A DNA stretch of 64,000 nt from the NCBI GenBank assembly GCA_937976305.1, contig CALJSB010000007.1, positions 56,653 to 120,652 of the forward strand. The letters are read 5' to 3'. Under the pieces are notes generated by a model. The model made no database searches and had not been told where the DNA came from. It saw only the letters and a list, made by a program, of their open reading frames with translations. Made by a program: the position numbers and the translations under genes. The stretch comes from an uncultured Acidimicrobiales bacterium (GTDB lineage Bacteria; Actinomycetota; Acidimicrobiia; Acidimicrobiales; SZUA-35). Shown piece after piece: positions 1 to 8,541 of this stretch (its first letter is position 1; every line of letters starts with the position of its first letter).

Positions 1-472
1 CTGCGGTGCTGTGGAGTCGGTCGATCGCCTCGGTTGCGATCGTGACGGCGGTATCGAAGCCGAACGTTCGCTCGGTGATACCGATGTCGTTGTCAATCGT
101 CTTTGGAACACCGAGGATCGGAAGCCCAGCCTTGAACAGCTCGGCCGAACACGACAACGTGCCCTCGCCACCGATGGCGATGATGCAGTCAAGGTTGTTG
201 GCGTCGATACAGCTCCGGACCTTGTCAACCCCATCGGGATACATGTACGGATTGATCCGACTTGTTCCTATGACGGTTCCGCCCCGAGGCAGCGTCCCGC
301 GGAGTCCGTTGATATCGAGGGTGTCGAAGTCATTGTCCATGACGCCGCGCCACCCATCACGAAACCCGAGAATGTCGTCGCCGTAGTGTTTCGTTCCCTT
401 GCGGACGATGGCGCGAATGACTGCGTTGAGTCCGGGGCAGTCGCCCCCGCCTGTGAGTACTCCGACGCGCAT
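1..472 (-). CDS. pfkA: 6-phosphofructokinase, N-terminal part (cut by window edge)
   Basis: Phosphorylates fructose 6-phosphate in glycolysis. About 157 residues are visible, starting with MRVGVLTGGGDCPGLNAVIR, the classical N-terminal nucleotide-binding motif of the PFK family. IGGEGTL and VPKTIDNDIG follow. The residue equivalent to E. coli 104 is Gly (ATP type) and that equivalent to 124 is Lys (seen in pyrophosphate and group III enzymes). From family knowledge this Gly/Lys pair is typical of actinobacterial group III PFKs, so the phosphate donor cannot be fixed from sequence alone. The ATG at 472 is preceded on the minus strand by AGAGG. The gene diverges from glpK, and the 3' end lies outside the window. 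Confidence 0.93.
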   Translation of the reverse strand, partial: MRVGVLTGGGDCPGLNAVIRAIVRKGTKHYGDDILGFRDGWRGVMDNDFDTLDINGLRGTLPRGGTVIGTSRINPYMYPDGVDKVRSCIDANNLDCIIAIGGEGTLSCSAELFKAGLPILGVPKTIDNDIGITERTFGFDTAVTIATEAIDRLHSTA

Positions 473-600
473 GGCACCTCTGTTTGGCTGACCCCTGGCG
501 GGGCACTCGATAGAAAGCTCGACGACGTTGTCGGAAGACCCAAATATAGGGCCGTTTCACGTACAGTCGGAGCGAACAGGCCGAAACAACAGGAGACGCT

Positions 601-2100
601 ATGTCGTACGTGATCGCCCTCGACGCCGGAACAACCGGGGTGCGAGCGTTGGCCATCTCAGAAGACAGCCAGATCAAGGGTTTGGCGTACCGAGAGTTCA
701 CCCAGTTCTTTCCCCAACCGGGCTGGGTCGAGCACGACGCAACCGAGATTTGGGAGTCGATCCAAGCCGTTCTTGCCGAGCTGATTCCGTCCCTCGATGG
801 CCCGGTGTCCGCCGTCGGCATCACCGATCAACGAGAAACAGTTGTGGCCTGGGACCGGCGAACTGGCGAACCTCGACATCAGGCCATCGTCTGGCAGGAT
901 CGACGAACCGCCGATCGCTGCGAGGAGTTGACCGCAGCCGGTCATCTCGATCTCGTCCGCTCAACGACAGGCCTCGGCCTCGACCCGTACTTTTCTGGCA
1001 CGAAGTTTGCTTGGCTTCTCGAGGAGGGCGGCGTCGAGCGAGACGAACACCTTGCGTTGGGCACGATCGACACGTGGTTGATCTGGAAGCTCACGAACGG
1101 CACGACGTTCGCGACCGAGCCGTCGAACGCATCCCGCACGCTTCTGTTCGACATCAGGTCTCTTGCGTGGTCTGAAGAGCTCTGTGATCTGCTGAGCGTG
1201 CCCATGGAAGCACTCCCCGAGGTCCGCCCGAGCAGCGGGCGCTTTGGTGTCACGGCCGACTCAACCGCCCTTGGCGCCGGCATCCCGATTTCGGGGGTTG
1301 CTGGAGATCAGCAGGCAGCTCTCTTCGGTCAGGCTTGCTTTGAGCCTGGCATGACGAAGAACACCTACGGGACCGGCTCCTTCCTTCTCATGAACGTGGG
1401 CACGACGTGTCCTGATCCGGTCGATGGCTTGCTCACGACCGTCGGTTGGACCCTCAACGAAAGTGATCCGGCAACCTATGCCTACGAAGGGTCGATCTTT
1501 GTGACGGGCGCTGCGATTCAGTGGCTGCGCGACGGGCTCGGGATCATCAACGAAGCGGCCGAGATCGGCCCGCTCGCGGCGAGCGTCGACGACAGCGGCG
1601 ACGTCTTTCTCGTACCCGCCTTTGCCGGGCTCGGAAGCCCGTTCTGGGATCCGTATGCCCGCGGCACCATCGTTGGCATCACACGGGGAACCGGTCGAGC
1701 AGAACTGGCTCGAGCCACCGTTGAATCAATGGCGTACCAAGTTCGTGGGGTCGTCGATGCCATGACCCAAGGAGCTGGGCTCGAGCTCGCAGAACTCAGA
1801 GTCGACGGAGGAGCGTCCGTCATGGACCTGCTGCTACAGCTACAAGCCGACCAACTCGGCGTACCCGTGACCCGCCCAACAATGCAGGAAACCACAGCCC
1901 TTGGCGCCGCCTACCTCGCAGGTCTTGCCGAGGGCGTCTGGAGTTCGCTCGACGACATCACCAATGCGTGGAGTCGCGACGTATCGGTCGAACCTCAGGC
2001 CAAGCGAGCAGACGCAGACCAGCGGTATGCCCGCTGGAACCAGGCAGTCGAGCGTTCGCTCGGATGGGCCCGCCAGGACGGCGACGAAGCGAACGTCTGA
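601..2100 (+). CDS. glpK: Glycerol kinase
   Basis: ATP-dependent phosphorylation of glycerol to sn-glycerol 3-phosphate in the cytoplasm. The 499-aa length is normal for the FGGY family. The N-terminal phosphate-binding loop DAGTTG is at residues 8-13, followed by GITDQRET and a WQDRRT segment typical of glycerol kinases. GVAGDQQAALFGQ plus the KNTYGTGSF loop and the C-terminal VDGGASVMDLLLQLQAD segment are all present. A good ribosome-binding site (AGGAGA, 591-596) precedes the ATG. No glpF or glpD is adjacent. It could in principle act on another polyol, but the motif set fits GlpK well. Confidence 0.94.
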   Translation: MSYVIALDAGTTGVRALAISEDSQIKGLAYREFTQFFPQPGWVEHDATEIWESIQAVLAELIPSLDGPVSAVGITDQRETVVAWDRRTGEPRHQAIVWQDRRTADRCEELTAAGHLDLVRSTTGLGLDPYFSGTKFAWLLEEGGVERDEHLALGTIDTWLIWKLTNGTTFATEPSNASRTLLFDIRSLAWSEELCDLLSVPMEALPEVRPSSGRFGVTADSTALGAGIPISGVAGDQQAALFGQACFEPGMTKNTYGTGSFLLMNVGTTCPDPVDGLLTTVGWTLNESDPATYAYEGSIFVTGAAIQWLRDGLGIINEAAEIGPLAASVDDSGDVFLVPAFAGLGSPFWDPYARGTIVGITRGTGRAELARATVESMAYQVRGVVDAMTQGAGLELAELRVDGGASVMDLLLQLQADQLGVPVTRPTMQETTALGAAYLAGLAEGVWSSLDDITNAWSRDVSVEPQAKRADADQRYARWNQAVERSLGWARQDGDEANV

Positions 2101-2105
2101 CCGCA

Positions 2106-2125
2106 TCTTGACCGATCGGTCAAGA
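2106..2125. promoter_or_regulatory. 20-bp perfect palindrome, probable TetR operator
   Basis: TCTTGACCGATCGGTCAAGA is a perfect inverted repeat centred between glpK and the TetR gene, ending 20 bases before the TetR ATG at 2146. The size, symmetry and GACCGATCGGTC core are typical of operators bound by TetR-family dimers, so autoregulation of the adjacent gene is the simplest reading. The site also overlaps a TTGACC that could serve as a -35 element. Confidence 0.7.
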
Positions 2126-2145
2126 GCTTCCTACCCTCGGAGTGA

Positions 2146-2796
2146 ATGTCGGCAGCGGACAGTGAGAACAACACAGAGCCGGAGAGCGGCAAGGGAGCAG
2201 GGTCGCAACCGCCGGCGCGCCAACTCACCGCTCGAGGACGAGACCGTCGACAGAAGCTGCTCGATTTTGCAACAGAGCGCTTTGCTCAGAACGGCTTTCA
2301 CCCCACCTCAGTGTCTGACATCGTCGACGGCATCGGAGTCGGCAAGGGCGTCTTCTACTGGTACTTCCCTTCGAAGGACGATCTACTCCTCGAGATTCTC
2401 CGTGAAGCTCTCGTCGATGTCCGACGCTTTCAGCGGGCCCACATGGATCCGGGTGACGATCCGCTGCGACAGCTCGAAGACGGCATCCGCGCCTCGCTGA
2501 CCTGGTCGGCAGACAACCCAAACGTGTGGCGTCTTGTCATGTTCGCGTGGACCGAGGAGAAGTTCGCCAAGTCACTTCGCCGGGGCCGGCGCATCACCAT
2601 CCAAGACACCACCAAGCTCGTGTCGGCGGCGATGGAAGACGGGCTCATCAAGCCCGGTGACGCCACGATGCTCGCTACTGCGGTACGAGGCGTGACCGAC
2701 GAGCTCGGCCGACAGTACGCCGTCGGCAACAAGCCGCTCAGCGAAGAGGTGCTCGACAATGCCGTGCGCTTCTGCCTCTACGGCCTCGCCGGATAA
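2146..2796 (+). CDS. TetR-family transcriptional regulator
   Basis: A one-component repressor of 216 aa. An acidic, poorly conserved tail (residues 1-25) precedes the TetR DNA-binding domain: RRQKLLDFATERFAQNGF, then the helix-turn-helix SVSDIVDGIGVGKGVFYWYFPSKDDLL at about residues 55-80. The C-terminal ligand domain is generic, so the inducer cannot be named. The ATG lies 20 bases downstream of a perfect palindrome (2106-2125) that is its likely own operator. It follows glpK by 45 bases on the same strand, so it might also affect glpK read-through, but nothing in the sequence proves that. Confidence 0.92.
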   Translation: MSAADSENNTEPESGKGAGSQPPARQLTARGRDRRQKLLDFATERFAQNGFHPTSVSDIVDGIGVGKGVFYWYFPSKDDLLLEILREALVDVRRFQRAHMDPGDDPLRQLEDGIRASLTWSADNPNVWRLVMFAWTEEKFAKSLRRGRRITIQDTTKLVSAAMEDGLIKPGDATMLATAVRGVTDELGRQYAVGNKPLSEEVLDNAVRFCLYGLAG

Positions 2797-2852
2797 CTCG
2801 CTGGCCGCTTAACTCAGTGGCGCACTGATCGTCAATCGCCAACAGTTGCGGC

Positions 2853-3515
2853 GTGGACCCGTTCAGTTTCTCCGGCATCGTGTTCGACTTCGACGGTCTC
2901 ATCGTCGATACCGAAACTCCCCTCTACGAAGCCTGGGCTGCCACCTTCCGGCACTTCGGCCTCGAACCCATCGCCCTCGACGTCTGGGCCCACTCGCTGG
3001 GCCGCCACGACGATGACCCCGAGATGTTGGATCCCGTCGCCGAACTGCAGCGTCGTCTCGGCCCCGACATTGATGTCACGGAGGCTCAGAAGGTTCGCAG
3101 AGAGCGACGCGACGCGATGCTTGCCGTCGCCAACGTTCGGCCTGGCGTCCGTTCGTTGATTGCAGGCTGCAACACCCGAGGACTTCCCATCGCCATCGCT
3201 TCGAGTTCGCCCGCTGACTGGGTCGACCCGCTCCTCACACAGCACCGGCTCATTGACTCGTTCTCGATCAGATGTCACGCCGGTGGCGAGACGCCAGGTA
3301 AACCCGACCCTGCGGTCTACCTGCTGGCGTGTGAACGACTCGGTATCGACCCAGCACAGGCGCTGGCCCTCGAGGACTCCCCAAACGGCATCCGTGCTGC
3401 AAAGGCGGCTGGAATGACCGTTGTTGCCGCGCCGACGTTCGTCAGCCGTTCGCTTGACCTCTCCCTCGCTGACAGCATCGTCACCGATCTGACTGAACTG
3501 CTCCGCCAGAACTGA
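2853..3515 (+). CDS. HAD-superfamily phosphatase, beta-phosphoglucomutase-like
   Basis: A cytoplasmic HAD subfamily IA hydrolase or phosphomutase of 220 aa. The nucleophile motif FDFDGLIVDTE places the catalytic Asp at 12 and the second Asp at 14. A helical cap follows, then motif II (IASSSP), motif III Lys in GKPDP and motif IV LEDSPNGIRAAKAAGM. The LEDSPNG form is typical of the beta-phosphoglucomutase/sugar-phosphatase branch. The start is GTG at 2853. It lies 56 bases after the TetR gene on the same strand and converges on the ROK kinase, with 11 bases between stops. The substrate is unknown. Confidence 0.88.
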   Translation: MDPFSFSGIVFDFDGLIVDTETPLYEAWAATFRHFGLEPIALDVWAHSLGRHDDDPEMLDPVAELQRRLGPDIDVTEAQKVRRERRDAMLAVANVRPGVRSLIAGCNTRGLPIAIASSSPADWVDPLLTQHRLIDSFSIRCHAGGETPGKPDPAVYLLACERLGIDPAQALALEDSPNGIRAAKAAGMTVVAAPTFVSRSLDLSLADSIVTDLTELLRQN

Positions 3516-3526
3516 TCCGACAGCAG

Positions 3527-4516
3527 CTACGAGAATCTCTCGTGCGCCATGAGCGCAGCGCCGATCGAACCAGCTTCGACACCGAGCTGGGCAGGAACAA
3601 TCAGTATGACCGGGCGATGACCCGCGCCGACGGTGTAGCTGTCGTAGCGATCCCGCACCTTGTCGATGAAGAAGTCGTTGATCTGGGTGAGGCCGCCGCC
3701 AAGCACGATGATGCTCGGATCAAGCAGGGCCACCAGGCTGGCCAGACCTCGAGCAACCCACGTTGCGAACTCATCGAACACGGCGGCGGCCTCGTTGTCG
3801 CCGAGAGCCATCGCTTCTGCGACATGTTCACCTCGAATATCGGCGACCACTCCCCCAGCAAGTTCGACGATGGCGGTCCCCCGACCCTTCTCGGCGCGAC
3901 CTCGCGCAATGTTGGCCAAGCCAGCGCCAGACGACACGGCTTCCCAGCAACCAACTCGGCCGCATGCACAGAGGTGACCGTCTCCAGAACCGTTGGGAGC
4001 AGCAGCGATCAACATGTGGCCAGGCTCACCGGCGAAACCATGTGCTCCAGTCACCACGCTTCCGCCGACAACCAAGCCGCCGGCGATTCCCGTTCCCTGG
4101 GCGACGATGATCGCATTGTCGTGGCCGACCGCAGCACCAAGGCGATGTTCAGCAACCGCAGCTGCGGTGCCGTCGTTGAACGCCATGACGTCGAGCCCAA
4201 ACCGCTGGTGGAGATCGCTGGTCATGTCGAGCCCGAGCACACCCTGCACGTTCGGCCCGTAGTGGAAGATGCCGTCGTGATCGACCAGCCCTGGCACGCC
4301 AACGCCCACAGCGGACGGCGAACCATGCGTTTGCATGAGTTCGTCAACGACATCGCCGATGGCGTCGGAGAGCAGCAGTGCGTCACCGACGGGCGTCGGT
4401 CGTTTGATCGTCGTGTTCACCGTCCAGTCAGACGGATCTACGACACTGCCAAGGATCTTTGTTCCCCCGACATCGATACCGATGACGTGGGCGCCTGTGT
4501 TGCTCGAACTCGACAC
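3527..4516 (-). CDS. ROK-family sugar kinase (probable glucokinase)
   Basis: Predicted ATP-dependent hexose kinase of 329 aa. The N-terminal phosphate loop IGIDVGGTKILG, the VGVGVPGLVD segment and the ROK zinc signature (HLCACGRVGCWEA, giving CxCGxxGCxE) are all present. These features put it firmly in the ROK family. The combination with glucokinase-like spacing suggests glucose, but fructokinase or N-acetylmannosamine kinase activity is not excluded. No DNA-binding domain is attached, so it is an enzyme rather than a ROK repressor. It is the last gene of a minus-strand run that includes the SRPBCC protein and PimB; association of ROK glucokinase with SRPBCC genes is common in actinobacteria (recalled). 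Confidence 0.88.
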   Translation of the reverse strand: MSSSSNTGAHVIGIDVGGTKILGSVVDPSDWTVNTTIKRPTPVGDALLLSDAIGDVVDELMQTHGSPSAVGVGVPGLVDHDGIFHYGPNVQGVLGLDMTSDLHQRFGLDVMAFNDGTAAAVAEHRLGAAVGHDNAIIVAQGTGIAGGLVVGGSVVTGAHGFAGEPGHMLIAAAPNGSGDGHLCACGRVGCWEAVSSGAGLANIARGRAEKGRGTAIVELAGGVVADIRGEHVAEAMALGDNEAAAVFDEFATWVARGLASLVALLDPSIIVLGGGLTQINDFFIDKVRDRYDSYTVGAGHRPVILIVPAQLGVEAGSIGAALMAHERFS

Positions 4517-4581
4517 GGGTCAACTGTACGCGGGTCGCTGCGCCCGACGTTGAGCCTTCGCTCCCGCGGCCTGGACGTGGG

Positions 4582-6267
4582 TCAGACGTTGGCCGGCACC
4601 ATCGTGCCCTGGAGCGCTCGTCGAAGTCCGACTTGGCCAACCCATGCGTTCACGACGTCTCGCTCCGTGAGCAGAATCAGCTGCACTTCCTGAGCCATCG
4701 GCTCCAAGCTTTCGAGCAGGTTGACGATCTCTTCGTCACCCAGGCCGGTGAAGTCACCGTCGAGGAGGAGAGGCACAGCAGCACCGGCGTCAGCCCGTAC
4801 TCGGTCGGCCATCCGCCGAACCTGAGCGCCCAGATCCTCTGTCGGCACACCAGCGTCCGCGTTCTCGGCTCGGGCAATGAGCGTCTCGAGGTCACGAACC
4901 CGGTCAGTCGACGCTGCCGCTTGAGCTTCACGTTGGTCGATGCGAGACATGGCACGAGCATGGCGTTGGAAGCGGACCTCGGCCTGGGCCAGGTCAGCCT
5001 GTAGCTGCTCGCGATCGGGCTCGTCGCCGATCATCATCTGGAGCTCGTTGCGAGCATTCTTCAGCCAGCTGTCCGCAAGATCCGGCAGTTCGACGGGGTC
5101 GACGGCTTCGATCGTCGCGCCATCGAGACCAACAGCAAGCAATTCGCCGACAAGATGCCGGGCCAGGTCGACCCATTCGGGGTTTTCCTTTTCCTCGACG
5201 AGTCCCTCGAGAGCGCCCCCCAAATCGTCGGGCAACATCATGCCCAGGTGGCCACGAGCTTCGTCCTTGATGCCGTCGAACTCGGCGTTGAGTCCGACGA
5301 ACGTCGGGTCGATAGACAGCGCCGCTCGAGCCTCGTCAACTTCATTCCTGGCCGCTTCGACCTTTGCCGTTGCCAACTCGAGCGCCTGCACGTGCTCGGG
5401 TGCAGGTTCGGGCATCATCCGGTACATCACGTAGCCGGCGAACGTCCGCTGTCCAACCTTGGCCAACAACGCAGCTGCTTCGGACGTTTCATCGTCTGAG
5501 TTCTTGCGTCCACGCTTCTTCTTGTCGATCGACTCGGTGCTGAGTTCGGTCAGGCGAGCGTCTTCCTCAGGCGTCAACACAACGGGCACGGCGACGGACT
5601 TGGCGTGAGCCTCATCGTCGATGGCCTTGGTGAACGCTTCTTCAGCGTCGAGAATTCGCTGGTTCAGCTGATCGAGGTGGGACGAAGCTGCTTCGGTCGA
5701 CGACTTGTAGGCATCCCAACGGGCGACCAGACCAGAGACCTCTTCGGGGGTCTCACGAATGACCGGGTTCACAGTTCGGATCTTTTCGACCGCTCTGGCC
5801 ACCGACTCGATGTGAGCCTCGGCGCTCACCACTGCTGGGTCTCGTTCCTCGCGACCTTCGAGCTTGTCCTTCAATCGCTGCAGGTCCGCCAACGCAGAGG
5901 GCACGAGATCAGCCCGGGTCTCCTCGACGTAGATCGCATCGATCTGGGCTTGCTTGCGGGCTTGGTCGAGTTCGGCAATTCGACCTGGCAGGTCCAACTC
6001 GCCAACGACGCGGTCGTCGACAGCAAGAACAACGTCCTCGGTCGTGAACGGGCCGATGCCCGTGGTGGCCTCGCCCTGCAGTTCCGTCAGCTGGCCGTCG
6101 ACCTCGACGAGGCCAAAGGGCAGGGTGCGCGAACCGGTGGTGATTGCCCGGACCGCTTGAATCAGCGCTTCGCGCTGAGCGGGCCGAAGGCTGTGGATCT
6201 GGGACATGAACGGGTGAAGATCAACCGTTCCAAGCTCTTGACCGAGGTCGAGACGAAGTAGTCGCAT
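4582..6267 (-). CDS. Coiled-coil protein resembling an SMC/Rad50 ATPase with eroded ATP site
   Basis: 561 aa, long charged helical segments between two short terminal domains. The N-terminus (MRLLRLDLG, then DLHPFMSQIHSLRPAQREAL) lines up residue for residue with the beta-strand/Walker A region of SMC-like ATPases, but the GxxGxGKS/T residues are missing. Near residues 495-545, PLLLDGDFTGLGDEEIVNLLESL and then VQLILLTERD match the Walker B, D-loop and H-loop order of Rad50-type proteins; the Walker B Asp is present and the catalytic Glu is replaced by Gly. No LSGG signature is visible. I infer a structural protein that kept the fold but not ATP hydrolysis. Function unknown; lies between the SRPBCC and ROK genes. 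Confidence 0.8.
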   Translation of the reverse strand: MRLLRLDLGQELGTVDLHPFMSQIHSLRPAQREALIQAVRAITTGSRTLPFGLVEVDGQLTELQGEATTGIGPFTTEDVVLAVDDRVVGELDLPGRIAELDQARKQAQIDAIYVEETRADLVPSALADLQRLKDKLEGREERDPAVVSAEAHIESVARAVEKIRTVNPVIRETPEEVSGLVARWDAYKSSTEAASSHLDQLNQRILDAEEAFTKAIDDEAHAKSVAVPVVLTPEEDARLTELSTESIDKKKRGRKNSDDETSEAAALLAKVGQRTFAGYVMYRMMPEPAPEHVQALELATAKVEAARNEVDEARAALSIDPTFVGLNAEFDGIKDEARGHLGMMLPDDLGGALEGLVEEKENPEWVDLARHLVGELLAVGLDGATIEAVDPVELPDLADSWLKNARNELQMMIGDEPDREQLQADLAQAEVRFQRHARAMSRIDQREAQAAASTDRVRDLETLIARAENADAGVPTEDLGAQVRRMADRVRADAGAAVPLLLDGDFTGLGDEEIVNLLESLEPMAQEVQLILLTERDVVNAWVGQVGLRRALQGTMVPANV

Positions 6268-6345
6268 AACCGTTCTTCGGCCCGTTCTGGACGCAACTCA
6301 AGAAACAATCCTGGTTGATCTCGCCGATCGAACCACCAAGGGCGC

Positions 6346-6813
6346 TCAGACAGCAGAGTTCTGCACACGAGCGCAGAATTCAGCGAGCGCAGCCCGCACG
6401 ATCTTCCCCTCAGCACGACGCTTCACGAAACCTGGAAGCGGCACGGAGAGATCGATGATGAGCTCGTAGGTTACGTCGGTCAGATCGGGGGAATCTGCAG
6501 ACTGTTCGAACCGATACAAGCCATCGATTCGGCGCATCAAATCGCCCTCGACGAGGCGCCATGACAGCCCATGAGGCGCATTGTCGTAGTCGTAGGCCAG
6601 CGAGTACTGGGTTCGGCGTCCGAACGACTCGGCTTCAAACGCTGCCACGGTCGCCCGTCCGAGCTCATCTCGTTCAGTCACGTTGACGGCAGTGATGCCA
6701 TTCACCCACTCGGGATAGGCCTCGAGATCGGTCGCGACAGCGAAACAGCGGTCGGCGGAGGCGGCAATCGTTGCGTGAACAATGCGCTCTTCGATGTGGG
6801 ATGCCTGGGTCAC
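6346..6813 (-). CDS. SRPBCC (START/polyketide cyclase-like) protein
   Basis: 155 aa. The pattern IVHATIAASADRCFAVATDLEAYPEWVNGITAVNV at the N-terminus, a WRLVEG segment in the middle and a C-terminal amphipathic helix with FVKRRAEGKIVRAALAEF are typical of the helix-grip SRPBCC fold of the COQ10/cyclase-like kind, which binds a hydrophobic ligand. No catalytic role can be assigned. It is in a minus-strand run with pimB and the membrane protein. In M. tuberculosis an SRPBCC gene (Rv2185c) is also close to pimB (Rv2188c), as I recall, so the linkage appears old. Confidence 0.85.
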   Translation of the reverse strand: MTQASHIEERIVHATIAASADRCFAVATDLEAYPEWVNGITAVNVTERDELGRATVAAFEAESFGRRTQYSLAYDYDNAPHGLSWRLVEGDLMRRIDGLYRFEQSADSPDLTDVTYELIIDLSVPLPGFVKRRAEGKIVRAALAEFCARVQNSAV

Positions 6814-6901
6814 CTACCCGATGGTAATCGGCAATCTGGGGGTTGGCGAAAGATGCTGCAGACTTGACACATCGGCAGCTTGCAGGTCACAACCTGGCGA
6901 A

Positions 6902-7411
6902 TCAATCTGGCCGAGACAGGTAGGCGCCGAAGCGCGAACCGACGATTGCCATCATGGCCAGACCAGCCAGAGCGACGAGCACGCTGAACGCCACGGATGT
7001 GAAGGGCCGCAGCGACGAGCCAACAATGCCGACAACTGTCTGCAGGACCGCAGCGCCTGTGAAGAGCCGCCGGTCGGCAGAGACAACGGCTCCGTCGGCG
7101 AGGAAGAACGCACCGGCGACGCTCACGTACTCGATACGGCTGCGATTGGCTGCGGTGAGAAACGCAGAGATGAATGCGACGATTGCGATCAGAAAAACGA
7201 CAAGGAACGCTCCGGCGATGACGGCACGGGTCGACCCCGGTACGAAGACAGCGATCGCCGTCAGAGCGGCGTGTGCGACAGTGAGGACGATCGCAAAGCG
7301 ACGCAGACCTCCCGGAGCTGAACCCGGAACGAGAGGGTCGGGCGGCCCCTGCTCCCCTGGTCCCTCACCGGTCTCCGACGCTGAGCCGTGGCCGTCAGAT
7401 TCGGCGTCCAT
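6902..7411 (-). CDS. Small integral membrane protein, function unknown
   Basis: 169 aa with a proline/glycine-rich acidic cytoplasmic tail (residues 1-38) followed by four predicted transmembrane helices: around FAIVLTVAHAALTAIAVFV, AVIAGAFLVVFLIAIVAFI, YVSVAGAFFLADG with FTGAAVLQTVVGIVG, and AFSVLVALAGLAMMAIVG. No family motif was recognised. Its ATG shares one base with the TGA stop of pimB (TGATG), so translation of the two is very likely coupled and a role in the envelope near phosphatidylinositol mannoside synthesis is plausible but unproven. Confidence 0.8.
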   Translation of the reverse strand: MDAESDGHGSASETGEGPGEQGPPDPLVPGSAPGGLRRFAIVLTVAHAALTAIAVFVPGSTRAVIAGAFLVVFLIAIVAFISAFLTAANRSRIEYVSVAGAFFLADGAVVSADRRLFTGAAVLQTVVGIVGSSLRPFTSVAFSVLVALAGLAMMAIVGSRFGAYLSRPD

Positions 7412-8538
7412 CAGATTCTGGCCTCGTCGATCGCCGTCATCAGCCGTTCCGCCAAATGATCATAGGAAAACGACGATGCAGCTCTCTCTCGGGCCTTCTC
7501 ACCCATCGAACGGCGAAGCTCGGGAGAGTCGAGGAGTCGGCTGAGCCCGGCCATCACCGCGGCGACTTGACGCGGCTCGTCGACGACGAGGCCCGTTTCG
7601 CCAGGCAGAACAGCTTCGGCGGCACCCCCCGATGCTCCGGCCAACTGTGGGATGCCACACGCCGCAGCCTCGAGAAACACAATTCCGAAGCCCTCTTGTT
7701 CGAGACCACGCCAACGCTCATGGCACAACATCGCCATGACGTCAGCGGCTTGGTAGAGCTTGACGACATCATCGTCTGACACTCGACCGAGGAAACTCAC
7801 CGGCGCATCAAGCTTCGCCGTCAGCTCCTGAAGCCGCCCGAGTTCTCGCCCGGTTCCGCCGACGACGCAGCGGAGATCCGGACGGGCGAGCGCCAGACGC
7901 TGCACCGCCTCGATCAACACGTCTATGCCCTTGCGGGGCACGAGACGATTCACCGAGGCAATGACCAAGTCGCTTGGCTCGAGCCCGAATCTGGCTCGAG
8001 CGACTGCTCGTTCGTCGACTGTCGGAGGGACAAACCGTTTCGTATCAACGCCAGGTGGAATCACGGTCGATGGCAAGACGTGCGTGGCGCAGCGTTCTGC
8101 CTCGGCAAGTGGGTACTGGCCCGCAGCAATCACCAACGACGCACTGTCAAGCACTCGCCGCAACGCCAACTTGGAGCCGGGCACGCGTGCCGGGATCGTC
8201 ACCTCAGCGCCGTGCAACACCACCCCATAGGGCAGTCCAACGAACGGTGCGATCGCACCAAGTGGAAGCGCAGGATCGAAGATGACGAACTCGGCTCCGA
8301 CCTCTGCCGCCACACGACGAATACGCGACACCAGCCACGGATAGGGCACCAGCACCGGTTCGGGCGACCGAATGATCCGGATTGGCGAGGCGGCATCAAA
8401 CGCCTCCATTCCAGCATGGGGCGTGGTCATCACTGTGGTGTCGGCAGGCGGCAGTCGCCGCCAGAGTTCCCACAGGTAGTTCTGGATACCGCCGACCTTG
8501 GGAGGGAAGTCATTGGTGACGAGCAGGTGGCGTCGCAC
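7411..8538 (-). CDS. pimB: GT4 glycosyltransferase, PimB-type mannosyltransferase
   Basis: Predicted GDP-mannose-dependent phosphatidylinositol-monomannoside mannosyltransferase acting at the cytoplasmic face of the membrane. 375 aa. The start LLVTNDFPPKVGGIQNYLWEL is the acceptor-domain motif of PimB-type enzymes. The C-terminal donor domain has VIPPGVDTKRF, VVGGTGRELGRL and EGFGIVFLEAAACGIP, which carries the GT4 E-x7-E motif. The gene starts four bases after the queG stop and overlaps the next membrane-protein gene by one base, so queG-pimB-membrane protein look like one transcription unit. The acceptor specificity is inferred from motif similarity to mycobacterial PimB (Rv2188c); a related actinobacterial mannosyltransferase is the alternative. 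Confidence 0.87.
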   Translation of the reverse strand: MRRHLLVTNDFPPKVGGIQNYLWELWRRLPPADTTVMTTPHAGMEAFDAASPIRIIRSPEPVLVPYPWLVSRIRRVAAEVGAEFVIFDPALPLGAIAPFVGLPYGVVLHGAEVTIPARVPGSKLALRRVLDSASLVIAAGQYPLAEAERCATHVLPSTVIPPGVDTKRFVPPTVDERAVARARFGLEPSDLVIASVNRLVPRKGIDVLIEAVQRLALARPDLRCVVGGTGRELGRLQELTAKLDAPVSFLGRVSDDDVVKLYQAADVMAMLCHERWRGLEQEGFGIVFLEAAACGIPQLAGASGGAAEAVLPGETGLVVDEPRQVAAVMAGLSRLLDSPELRRSMGEKARERAASSFSYDHLAERLMTAIDEARI

Positions 8539-8541
8539 GCC

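Noticed and set aside
3542..4693. 383-aa open frame opposite the ROK kinase
   Set aside because: It lies antisense over the ROK gene, whose motifs are clear; long antisense frames are common in high-GC actinobacterial DNA.
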